From positions 87,068,501-87,132,500 of the forward strand of contig NC_092342.1 in assembly GCF_046630445.1 (NCBI RefSeq): DNA of 64,000 bases. Direction: 5' to 3'. Below are positions 48,126 through 58,844 of this stretch, one piece after another. Position 1 is the first letter of the stretch. Each line of letters begins with the position of its first letter. The stretch comes from Rutidosis leptorrhynchoides. Taxonomy: Eukaryota; Streptophyta; Magnoliopsida; Asterales; Asteraceae. The notes below the pieces were generated by a model. That model was not told where the DNA came from and made no database searches. It saw only the letters and a program-made list of their open reading frames with translations. A program made the position numbers and the translations under genes.

Positions 48126-48262
48126 TTTGTTTTTATACTGTAAAATAGACAAGGATTAGATTCGTAAAAGATAATTAACAAACAATACAAGCAATTTTTA
48201 CATAGAACATAAAAGTACAAGCATATTACAATACATATAATACACAACATGATTACAACCCT

Positions 48263-48894
48263 CTAATCTGAATCACTGGTTTTTTCTTCTTCAGTCTTGG
48301 TTCGTTTTCCTAATTTTCTAGGGATATATGGTGCTCCTCTAATACGAGCCGTCGTTTTCCACAATGGTCTAGAAAAACCTGGTGGTTTAGAGGTTCCCGG
48401 GTTATTGTTACAATTTGGGAGATACGGATGTTGCCGATACATATAAAGTTCATCGGGGTTGGAATCAGGTTTCTCTATTTTTACACCTTTTCCCTTATTA
48501 TTTTCTTTTGCTATATTAAATTGGGTCGAGGTAATTTCTATAATATCATCGGAATCCTCATCGGGATCCGATTCATCGGAAAATTGGTAATCTTCCCAAT
48601 ATTTTGCTTCCTCGGCGGAAACACCATTGACCATTTTTAACTTTGGTCCGTTGGTTGAGGATTTTCTTTTATTTAAATGATTTACTGTAGGTATCAATAT
48701 TTCTTCCTCCGGAACCTCTTCTTCTTCCCGTTCTTCCTCCTCCGGTTCCTCCTTTTCCGGTTCCTCTTCTTCCGGTTCCTCCTCTTCCGGTTCCTCCTCT
48801 TCCGGTTCTTCTTCGAGAATTTGTGAATCTTCCCAAATTATATTTGACTCTTCATTATTATTAGGTGAGTCGATGGGATTTGTACTAGTGGTAG
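48263..48894 (-). CDS. Acidic repeat open frame in the gypsy leader (5' end disrupted)
   Basis: The minus-strand frame is open from about 48930 to a TAG at 48263, but no ATG opens it. The visible part begins THITTTSTNPIDSPNNNEES. It has about six EPEEE repeats, an acidic stretch DESDPDEDSDDIIEI, and ends KTTARIRGAPYIPRKLGKRT then EEEKTSDSD. The upstream end abuts a probable nested LTR (48895-50985), so the original start codon may be separated from it. Function unknown; no domain recognised. Confidence 0.5.
48717..48812. repeat. 15-bp coding minisatellite (EPEEE units)
   Basis: Tandem TTCCTCCTCTTCCGG-type units on the plus strand, about six copies with substitutions, in frame with the acidic open frame. 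Confidence 0.9.
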
Positions 48895-49126
48895 TGATGT
48901 GCGTAGAGGTGTATACGAAATAGTTATATTTTTATTACGAAATACTATTAAATACGATACAATTTTACACAGGTTATTTATTTATTTATAGAGTGGATAT
49001 ACCTCACCTTGCTACAACACTTATAGGCAGTGTACCTAATCGTACAGTAGTGTAGTTTTTAGTAAGTCCGGTTCGTTCCATAGGGATCTAGCCAAGTTTA
49101 ACGCTATATTTTTAAAACTATATTTG

Positions 49127-49131
<5 letters not shown>

Positions 49132-49202
<71 letters not shown>
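49132..49202. repeat. (TA)n microsatellite
   Basis: Pure TA array in the nested LTR. Confidence 0.97.
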
Positions 49203-49204
<2 letters not shown>

Positions 49205-50288
49205 TAGTATTATTATTATAAAAGGGGGTTTTTACCGTTTAATGACCGGTTTGTCGATTTTAAAACTTTAGTCGCAGTTAAAACCTAATGTAAAATATAA
49301 AAAAAAAATAACTTAATTTAAAACGTAAAGTAAATGACAATAATTAAAGTATGATAATTAAAAGTGCGATAAATAAATTGACAATAAATAAAATTGCGAT
49401 AATTAAAAAGTACAATAATTAAAAGTGCAATTAAATAAAATGACAGTAAATAAAAATGCGATGAAATATGAAATAAAGGAATTATGCTTATTTAAACTTC
49501 CGTAATCATGATGTTTGACGTGTTGATTTTAATTTATTACCATGGATTAATTGTCCTTTGTCCTGGATTATTCGATATGTCCATACGGTTTTGTCCATAA
49601 TAGTCCATCAGTCATAAATATAAAGTGCGAGAGTCTTCGTCAAATTATCCTTATACCCGAAGTCAAATATTCCAACTAATTGGGGATTCGAACTGTAACA
49701 AGGTCTTAATACTTTGTTTAATGAATACACCAGGTTATCGACTGCTTGTAATCCAAGATTTTACTACTCTGTTAACAATAAACAATTACACCAATTACCC
49801 TTGAATGTAATCTACCCCTGTTTTAATGAGTCCATTAACTATTAATCCATTCCCGTGTCCGGTCAAATGAACGAGAATTCGTATTTATAGATATCCCGCC
49901 CACCGTACCCGATTAAGCGTATGTGGTTATATATAGATACGTCAAATTGTAATCTTTATATTAAATTAACGAGGTATCGTTGAGTTAATATAAAGCCCAT
50001 TAATAGCCCATAGTCTAATTTCCACAAGTGTCGTTCTTTTGTTCAAACCCCAATTATGGTACAAAGCCCAATAACCCCGTCTTTAATATTTAGTCCAACA
50101 TCACGATTACTTCAATTTAAATAAGCATAATTATAACTTAGCTACGGGACATTAATTTAAAAAGGTTGAACATAACTTACAATGATTAATAAAAGCGTAG
50201 CGTTACACGGACAGAATTTCGACTTACACACTTACAACATTCACTAACATACCCTTATTATTATTAATCTTAAATTAAAATTAAAATT

Positions 50289-50294
<6 letters not shown>

Positions 50295-50365
<71 letters not shown>
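50295..50365. repeat. (TA)n microsatellite
   Basis: Pure TA array followed by GAGAGAGAGA, in the nested LTR. Confidence 0.97.
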
Positions 50366-50367
<2 letters not shown>

Positions 50368-51173
50368 TGAGAGAGAGAGATTGAAAAAGGGATATATAAA
50401 TCGGCTGAATTCGTTGCTTTTTATAGGATGTGGCCTGCTACAGTGATCCATGTGACCGCATGATCTTGTGCCTTCTGGCCATGCGATCGCATGGCCACTT
50501 TTTACAGCTCAGGATCTTTTGTTTTTTATTTGCTGACGGTTTTATTAAATATATATAATATATATATATATATATAATTTTAAGAATTATTTATATATTA
50601 TATTATATTTATGTGCATAGTTGACTTGTAATTTTAGCTCCGTTGCGTCGCGCATTGAGAGTTGACTCTGGTCCCAGTTCCGGATTTTCGAACATCCTTG
50701 CGTACTATTTAATATCTTGTACTTTGCGTTTTGCGGCTCGTACTCTTGTAATTTTTAGACGTTTTTCATCAATAATTTGAACCACTTTGATTGTACTTTA
50801 TACTTTTTAGCTTTTTGGTCATTTGCGTCTTCAATTCGTCGAATCTGTCTTTTGTCTTCACCTTTTATTTTTTAAACGAATATTACTTGTAAATAGAACA
50901 ATTGCAACTAAAAGCTTGTCTTTCTTGAGGGATAATGCTATGAAATATATGTTCGTTTTTAGCATTATTAGGTAGACATCTATCACACAATATCAAACAC
51001 ATTAAGAGGTTAATATATCACATAATATTTACATGTTAATAATATATAGTTTTCAACAAAAGTGTTAAGCAATCGTTTTTAAAGAAAACACGGTCGAAGT
51101 CTAGACTCACTAATGTATCCTAACAAACTCGATAACACACACTAATGTAAATTTCTGGTTCTCTAAGACCAAC

Positions 51174-51185
51174 GCTCGGATACCA
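51174..51185 (-). other. Gypsy primer binding site
   Basis: Minus sense TGGTATCCGAGC, one mismatch to the initiator tRNA-Met site, two bases from the 5' LTR. The leader downstream matches that of the LARD. Confidence 0.85.
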
Positions 51186-51187
51186 AC

Positions 51188-54100
51188 TGAAATGTCCCGT
51201 TCATATTGATTATAAACGTTCCATATTAATTGATTTCGTTGCGAGGTTTTGACCTCTATATGAGACGTTTTTCAAAGACTGCATTTATTTTTAAAATAAA
51301 CCATAACCTTTATTTTATCGACAAGGTTAAAAAGACACCACCTAGATTATCCAGAAATGATAATCTAAAAAATATCACACTTACACACTACCAATATATA
51401 TTGGTTTACAATATAAATATGTTACAACAACAAAAATCCCGAATGCAGTTTTAAACAATATTATACAAGCATGCTGACACCAAATCTTGTCCATATATTA
51501 GCATGCAACAGCGGAAGCTCTTAATAATCACCTGATAATAAACATGCTTTAAACGTCAACAAAAATGTTGGTGAGTTATAGGTTTAACCTATATATTTAT
51601 CAAATCGTAATAATAGACCACAAGATTTCATATTTCAATATACATCCCATACATAGAGATAAAAATCATTCATATGGTGAACACCTGGTAACCGACCTTA
51701 ACAAGATGCATATAGAATATCCCCTATCATTCCAGAACTCCTTCGGACATGATGAATTCGAAGTACTAAAGCATCCGGTACTTTGGATGGGGCTCGTTGG
51801 TTCCAATAGATCTATCTTTAGGATTCGCGTCAATTAGGGTGTCTGTTCCCTAATTCTTAGATTACCAGACTAAAAAGGGGCATATTCGGTTTAATAATCC
51901 AGCCATAGAATGTAGTTTCATTTACTTGTATCTATTTTGTAAAACATTTATAAAACTGCATGTATTCTCATCCCAAAATATTAGATTTTAAAAGTGGGAC
52001 TATAACTCACTTTCACAGATTTTTACTTCGTCGGGAAGTAAGACTTGGCCACTGGTCGATTCACGAACCTATAACAAATATGTACATATATATATCAAAG
52101 TATTTTCAAAATATATTTACAACAACTTTAATACGTTTTACCGTTTTAAATTTATTAAGTCAGCTGTCCTCGTTAGTAACCTACAACTAGTTGTCCAAAG
52201 TTAGAAGTACAGAAATAAATCGATATATATTATCTTGAATCAATCCACGACCCAGTGTATACACGTCTCAGGCTAGATAACAACTCAAAGTATATATATT
52301 TTTGGAATCAACCTCAACCATGTATAGCTAACTCCAACATTACTGCATATAGAGTGTCTATGGTTGTTCCAAATAATATATATAGATGGGTCGATATGAT
52401 ATGTCAAAACATTTGCATACGTGTCTATGGTATCCCAAGATTACATAATATATTAGAATATATGTATTATACAATATAAGTTAGCTAGGATATGATTAAT
52501 ATAGATTTGTTACCAATTTTCACGTAGCTACAACAAGTAAAAATATCCAATCTTGTTTTACCCATAACTTCTTCGTTTTAAATCCGTTTTGAGTGATTCA
52601 AGTTGTATGGTTTCATATTGAACTTAAGTTTATGAATCTAAACAGAAAAAGTATAAGTTTATAGTCAGAAATATAGATTACAAGTTGTTTTTGTAAAGGT
52701 TGTCATTTCAGTCGAAAGAACGACGTCTAGATGACCATTTTGGAAAACATACTTCCACTTTGAGTTTAACCATGATTTTTGGATATAGTTTCATCTTCAT
52801 AATAAAAATCATTTTCCCAGAAGAACAACTTTTAAATCAAAGTTTATCATAGTTTTTAATTAACTAACCTAAAACAGCCCGCGGTGTTACTACGACGGCG
52901 TATATCCGATTTTACGGTGTTTTTCGTGTTTTCAGGTTTTAAATCATTAAGTTAGAATATCATATAGATATATAACATGTGTCTAGTTGATTTTAAAAGT
53001 CAAGTTAGAAGGATTAACTTTTGTTTGCGAACAAGTTTAGAATTAACTAAACTATGTTCTAGTGATTACAAGTTTAAACCTCTGAATAAAGAAGTTTTAT
53101 ATATATGAATCGAATGATGTTATGAACATCATTACTACCTCAGGTTTTGTGGATAAACCTACTGGAAATGAGAAAAATAGATCTAGCTTCAAAGGATCCT
53201 TGGATGGCTTGAAAGTTCTTGAAGTAGAATCATGACACGAAAACAAGTTCAAGTAAGATTTCCACTCGAAATAAGATTGTTAAAGTTATAGAAATTGAAT
53301 CAAATTTTGAATATGAGTATTACCTTGTATTAGAAAGATATCTTACTGTAAATAAGAAAGATTTCTTGAGATTGGATGATCACTCAAAGTGGATTTGCAA
53401 GATTGGAAGTAAGCTAGCAAACTTGGAAGTGTTGTTGGTGTGTTCTTGAGTAGTTGTTTTATAACTTGGTTTATGTATGGATTTATGAACTAGATTGAGC
53501 TAGATTTTGATGAAGATGATGAAGAACACTTAGAACAATGGAAGAACACTAGAGAGAGAGAGAGAGTAGTTTGATGCATGTAAGTTGCAAAATGAAAGTG
53601 TTCGTGGACACCTTCATTCACGTGAATATGCATGAGTCATATAGGCTCCATTAGTTTGTTATTTTGTGAGATATTTCATACTAGATGTTAAATGATGGTT
53701 CCCACATGGTTAGGTGACTCACATGGGCTGCTAAGAGCTGATCATTGGAGTGTATATACCAATAGTAAATACATTTAGAAGCGGTGTATTGTACGAGTAC
53801 AAATACGAGTGCATACGAGTAGAATTGTTGATGAAAATGAATGAGGATGTAATTGTAAGTATTTTTGTTAAGTAGAAGTACTTTGATAAGTGTCTTGAAG
53901 TCTTTCAAAAGTGTATGAATACATATTAAAACACTACATGTATATACATTTTAACTGAGTCGTTAAGTCATCGTTAGTCGTTACATGTAAGTGTTGTTTT
54001 GAAACCTTTAGGTTAACGATCTTGTTAAATGTTGTTAACCCATTGTTTATTATATCTAAAGAGATGTTAAATTATTACATTATCATGATACTATGATATA

Positions 54101-54437
54101 TTAATATATCTTAGTATGATATATATACAGTTAAATGTTGTTACAACGATAATCGTTACATATATGTCTCGTTTCGAAATCCTTAATTTAGTAGTCTTGT
54201 TTTTACATATGTAGTTCATTGTTAATACACTTAATGATATATTTACTTATCATTTATCATGTTTAACAAAGTGTATCAATATCTTAATATGATTCATATG
54301 TACTTAGTAAGACGTTGTTATAACGATAATCGTTATATATATCGTTTTCGAGTTTCTTAATTCAATAGTCTCATTTTTATGTATATAACTCATTGTTAAA
54401 ATACCTAATGGGATACATACTTATCATGATATCATGT

Positions 54438-54490
<53 letters not shown>

Positions 54491-54693
54491 ATATATATGT
54501 TATCATATAATTTTTACAAGTTTTATCGTTCGTGAATCACCGGTCAACTTGGGTGGTCAATTGTCTATATGAAACCTATTTCAATTAATCAAGTCTTAAC
54601 AAGTTTGATTGCTTAACATGTTGGAAATACTTAATCATGCAAATAACAATTTCATTTAATATATATAAACATGGAAAAGTTCGGGTCACTACA
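51188..54693 (-). repeat. Gypsy 5' LTR
   Basis: 3506 bp, homologous to 38962-42479 throughout. About five substitutions are visible in the first 120 bp (plus strand), far more than between the LARD LTRs. Confidence 0.93.
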
Positions 54694-54698
54694 CAGTT

Positions 54699-55070
54699 AA
54701 ACCAAGCAGTTTTAAACACAAACATGTAAGCCAAACATGTTAAAACCAAAAAGGTTTATACTAAACGATTAAACTAAACGTTTCAACAAAACCGGTTAAA
54801 CCAAACATGTTTACGCCCATCTGTTAAATAAAAAAGTTTAAATCCGATTTAATAACAGTCTAAAACTGTCCCAAATACTGTCCCAAAGACAGTCTATAAC
54901 CAGTGTCGAATACTATCTGGAAACAGATCGAAACACAATTCGAAATCAGTCCGGAAACGGTCTGAAGACTGTTCGAATACAAGTTATAGAACGATTGACT
55001 TGCGCACAAGTAATCTGAATGATTCCAAATCTGAACCGCGCTCACAATTTGAGCATCATGTTTCCATTCA
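54699..55070 (-). other. Copia C2 gag downstream region with short repeats
   Basis: Resumes C2 after the gypsy insertion. Degenerate repeats of GTTAAACCAAACATGTTT continue motifs seen at 38880-38960, the other side of the insertion. CTGTCC/CAGTCT motifs fill 54850-54970. No open frame is conserved. Confidence 0.55.
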
Positions 55071-55520
55071 AAATTTGGGAAACGGTTTAGTCAAGAACCT
55101 CGCAAGGTTCATCGTGATTAGATAAAAGAACATCTTTTTCTACCAAAGCTTAAAGTTCACACAAGTGAACTTTTCAGGTCTTTCAGTCTGAGTATGAACC
55201 GCATCATGTTCCCCTTGAGCAACTAGGGAGTGGTTTTACACAAGAACCTCGCAAGGTTCAACGTGGTCAGACAAAAGAGCATCTTTTGATGCCAACGTTT
55301 AAAGTCCACACATGTTAACTTCTCAGATTTTCTAGCCTGAATAAGAACCGCATTTAGAAGCGGTTTTAGTCCAGAACCTCGCAAGTTTCAACGTGATTAT
55401 GCAAAAGAACATCTTTTGCTGCCAATGTTTAAAGTTCGCATCAGTGAACTTTTCAGTTTTCTCTAACATGAGTAAGCTCTTCATTAGAAAGCGGTGCAAC
55501 AACAGCGTTACTATACTCAT
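55070..55520 (-). pseudogene. Copia C2 gag N-terminus, tandemly triplicated
   Basis: Three tandem units of about 120-160 bp each encode the same gag start. Unit 1 (from 55470 down) reads EKTEKFTDANFKHWQQKMFF and LKLARF. Unit 2 (near 55325-55240) reads SEKLTCVDFKRWHQKMLF and LNLARF. Unit 3 (near 55180-55090) reads PEKFTCVNFKLW, stop, KKMFFYL. The motif EKF.G.NFKRWQQKMLFYL is the usual copia gag opening of this type. Stops and frame changes separate the units. Confidence 0.8.
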
Positions 55521-55530
55521 AATCGGTTAA

Positions 55531-56250
55531 GTGCTCAAGGCTAAAATTTCATTCAGAAAATTGATTGCAACAGTTATTTTAATAATAATGCTGAAAATAA
55601 TAATTAATAGTCACATTAATTAAGTAAAGTTCGCTCATAAATGTTGTGTACACATATTGAAAAATACGAACATGCTTGTAGAGTTATCCACTAACTTATT
55701 TAACAAATCTATTCCATATATGGTTATGATTTTCGAGTATTTATTAATAATTTGCGTTTACATATAGTAAGTTTAAAATCTTATGGTGGAGCAGACCAAT
55801 GGATATGATTAAATATTAGTGTACAAGATTTTTAATTAATATGTTAATATGATATACTATATTTAAGTCATAAAGTTTATAACTTTATTAGTTGCTCCTT
55901 TCTTTCACTGACCGAATTATTTGTTGCAAAAGATTCGTATAGAATTGATTAATATTAGCAACACGTGTATTATTAACGAATTAAATAAGCAAATAAATCA
56001 ATCCAGTTAGAACGAAAGAGGAAGTAATGATAATATGTTAAACACAATGGACATATTATAATATCATTATAATATATTAATAGTTTTGAAACTATTAATC
56101 CAACAATTTGTTTTGCCTCAAGCAATCTATAATCAAGATGAACCCCAATAAAAATTGAATATTATCATCTCAAAACTAATACGAAATACATAAGTAAATC
56201 AAACTGGATCATAACGGCAATATAGCTACTTTAATTACATAACATGTTGT
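55531..56250. other. AT-rich sequence, possible copia C2 leader
   Basis: No gene is recognised. It lies between the C2 gag start and a SINE. If 57974-58696 is the C2 5' LTR, this would be expanded leader sequence. Confidence 0.4.
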
Positions 56251-56254
56251 ATCA

Positions 56255-56475
56255 TGTTCCGCAAATGCTCAGTTGACCTAGTCAATTGGCAATTCACTTC
56301 TAATATGGCGAAGGTTCGAATCTAGGTTCGGCCACCAGTTGTATTAGGCGCTGAGACAGGGGTTGGTTCCGACCACACTTGCCCGGGGCTGTGCTGACCC
56401 GCGTACAGTTGGCATCCAAAGGGTGCATGGGGTTAAAGGTTCCCCACCATGATAACCTTTTTCACTTCTAATAAA
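56255..56475 (+). mobile_element. tRNA-derived SINE (plus strand)
   Basis: A-box-like TGCTCAGTTGACC (56266-56278) and B box GGTTCGAATCTAG (56313-56325), followed by a GC-richer body (TTGCCCGGGGCTGTGCTG). TTCACTTCTAATA occurs at 56295-56307 and again at about 56460-56472. Confidence 0.6.
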
Positions 56476-56522
56476 CTTATAATATATCATATTGCCATAT
56501 CACTCATTAAATTATAAGTACA

Positions 56523-56526
<4 letters not shown>

Positions 56527-56598
<72 letters not shown>
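56527..56598. repeat. (TA)n microsatellite
   Basis: Pure TA array. Confidence 0.97.
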
Positions 56599-56601
<3 letters not shown>

Positions 56602-56763
56602 GCATATATGGCTAATTAAATGAGTATTAACAAATTAGTATTGTATCAGCAACAAATTAATAAATAAATAACACATGCTCATCATCTCATTCTAATTACC
56701 ATATAAATCCAAAATATACGTGTATATATCATCAGCATGTATATATAAATTCAGAATTATAAC

Positions 56764-57290
56764 TATAACTAGTGACATGACCCGTGAAAACACGGGTTTG
56801 TTTAAATGAAACAATTTGATATGTTTTAGGTATTAAGTGAACGTAAATGCTAAAGTTATTTAGTTTAATGACCCGTAGAACCACAGAGTCCGACTAAGAT
56901 ACTCGTCAGCTGAACATTGCATCAAACACCTAAAATGCATATTAAACAATTCATATCCAATCATAAGAGATAATATTGGTTGTCATTTTATTTTAAAAGT
57001 GTAAATTAAAATATAAATTTAGAATTGTTTTCCTTCTGCCTAGCTTTTATATCTTCTCGTACTCAATTCAAAATAATTAATTAAAATAATTTAAAACTAT
57101 TTAATTATAATAATTAAAATAATTATTAATAAGATTTAATAATAATAATTAATTAATAAGATTTAATTTTAATTCAAAATTATTTAGATTAATGATATCA
57201 CTCACTATGCTTAGATTTTTTTTTCTTTCTTTTTTTAACAAAGACCTAATTAATGACATATCATTGTAGGATTTTAATAGAAGGTTATCC
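56764..57290 (+). repeat. Dispersed repeat, copy 2 (CCGTGAAA family)
   Basis: Homologous to 17945-18510 in the same orientation. The start has a perfect hairpin CCCGTGAAAACACGGG. Ends near TTTTAATAGAAGG, without the GATA tail of copy 1. Confidence 0.7.
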
Positions 57291-57349
57291 ACTCCAATGT
57301 CACAATCGATTTTTAAAACAAATACGGAGTAACAAACTACCTCTAAACA

Positions 57350-57530
57350 ATTTAATTAAGCAAAAGTAATATATTTACACATCAGCAACAATAATTGATC
57401 AACTACCATGTTCATAAACAATTAACGTAGGGTCCATAATCAATTAATTAAACAAAAGTAATATATTTACACATCAGCAACAATAATTGATATAACGCAT
57501 ATATCATGTTCATGAACAATTGATTAATCA
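57350..57530. repeat. Tandem duplication of about 92 bp
   Basis: AAAAGTAATATATTTACACA followed by TCAGCAACAATAATTGAT occurs at about 57362 and 57454, with ATGTTCAT.AACAATT after each. A local duplication in non-coding DNA. Confidence 0.75.
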
Positions 57531-57973
57531 CACATACAATCAGTTTCGTTAATGGGTTACATTCAAATCACCCGCATATTGGAAACAAAGAATAGTAATT
57601 CAAAATTAAAATCACAGTAGCCTAAATTTCCAATATACACAGGGGTCTTGGTCAGAATTTCAAGGCGAACATAACAGCAGAAACCGGCAGCTAACGGTGG
57701 CGGCCGCTGGTTATTGACAGCAGCCGACTAGAGTGAACGACGACCGGCGATGGTGAGATTATAAGCATATTAGTCATAAGCAAATAAACAAAGGATCTAC
57801 TGTTGATGTTCTAAAAGCAGATGCATACACATATTCAACTCTACAAGCCTAATGGGTTGTTTTAAACCTCACTTCAACAACAAATAGGCAAGTTACATTA
57901 CCCGTTTCAATTCAGTAAGTATATATCTATTTACCAGGTTAATACCAAGTCAGTTTCGCAAGAATCTGTTTAA

Positions 57974-58696
57974 GTTTGTAGGTATATTTATGTACGAAAC
58001 TGAAAACAAGTATACATATTATCTCAAACATAATAATATGTATAATAGATAATCAAGATAAGAGCGTAAAGTTAAACGATCTAACCGAATTGAAGGTTTG
58101 AACCGGGCTTGTGTTTGACACAATTCCCTTAAACTGTTAAACAGATTCGACGTCTGTTCCCAGGTACACCGGTTCGAAGCAGCGTGTACTGCCGGACGAG
58201 AGCACTTGCCTGAAAAAGACCGGATGCGGGGTGACCGAAGTTGTAGAATAAGAAGCCGGAAAACAAATGTAAGAGAATTATGATTTTTTGTTTATGTGTT
58301 AGTTTATTATTATTATTCTAAATACCAAAGTATGGTATTTATAGTGGAAACACAATCTAAATTGATAAGAAAAGATTTACAAAATCACAAGTCAAATCTT
58401 TTAGGATCTTAATAAGAAAAGAAAAGATTGACAAAATCTAAGAGAAGATTTACAAAAATCCTTGATTGATAAATCAAATCTTTTCTTACTTTGCACTTAA
58501 ACTAACAACTTTGAGACGCGATATCTCATTCACTATTAACCCGTTTTGGACACGCTTTAGTTCGTTTTTAAAGCTCTCATTAGTGGCTACAAAACTCACT
58601 ACATAGTCGTTAATATATATTACTTTATTATATATTAATTTGTGTCCAAAAAAAAAAAAAATGGTGGAACATACTTTCCAACCAAATTTTCCAACA
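57974..58696 (-). repeat. Orphan copy of the copia C2 LTR
   Basis: Homologous along its length to 31057-31766, with TATA box at 58334-58344 (minus). Its inner edge reads AAGTTTGTAGG where TGTTTGTAGG is expected. No primer binding site adjoins it and flanking 5-mers do not match. It is either a damaged 5' LTR of C2 or an independent solo LTR. Confidence 0.75.
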
Positions 58697-58844
58697 TAAA
58701 CTATTCATGTATTTGTAACGTTTATTAAGTTATAGTGATTTACTTTGATTTCATCGTGTTTATCTCTTGCGTCTTTCTTCTTGCTCGTTTATTGTTGATA
58801 AAGATCCTCAATCGGACCAACACTAACCAAATATTATGCTACTG

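Larger units (their letters stand above)
48895..50985 (-). mobile_element. Probable nested LTR inside the gypsy leader
   Basis: Minus sense it starts TGATAGATGTCTACC and ends about CTACGCACATCA (TG...CA). It has a TATA box CCTATAAAAAGC (rc of 50416-50428) and two large TA arrays. The leader of the gypsy element resumes at 50986 with sequence matching the LARD leader closer to the primer site. No 5-bp target duplication is visible (GGTAG and CACAA), so limits are approximate. Confidence 0.5.
38962..54693 (-). mobile_element. Full-length Ty3/gypsy element with extra F-box and acidic frames
   Basis: Long LTRs (38962-42479 and 51188-54693), target duplication CAGTT (38957-38961 and 54694-54698), primer binding site at 51174-51185 and polypurine region at 42480-42509. 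Minus-strand order: LTR, leader, acidic frame, F-box frame, gag, protease, RT, RNase H, integrase, chromodomain-like end, LTR. The C-terminus EIMDREVKRLKQ and FTWEQEDQMKKKYPHLF suggests a chromovirus (Tekay/Del-like) lineage. gag-pol has several nonsense codons. LTR differences are more frequent than in the LARD, so it is older. It is inserted in copia C2. Confidence 0.92.
31057..55530 (-). mobile_element. Decayed Ty1/copia element C2 (with two nested insertions)
   Basis: 3' LTR at 31057-31766, preceded in minus sense by a GTGGGGGAT polypurine tract. Then come RNase H (about 36570-36983), post-integrase and integrase (37741-38770), and the gag N-terminus (about 55090-55520). It is interrupted by a solo LTR (32183-36342) and a full gypsy element (38962-54693). 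The reverse-transcriptase block expected between RNase H and integrase is missing. The 5' LTR may be the copy at 57974-58696, but no primer binding site adjoins it. Confidence 0.75.

Noticed and set aside
57640-57780. Short GC-richer patch (GGTGGCGGCCGCTGG) that might be a lost exon
   Set aside because: Translations are short and unlike any family I know; no splice context supports it.
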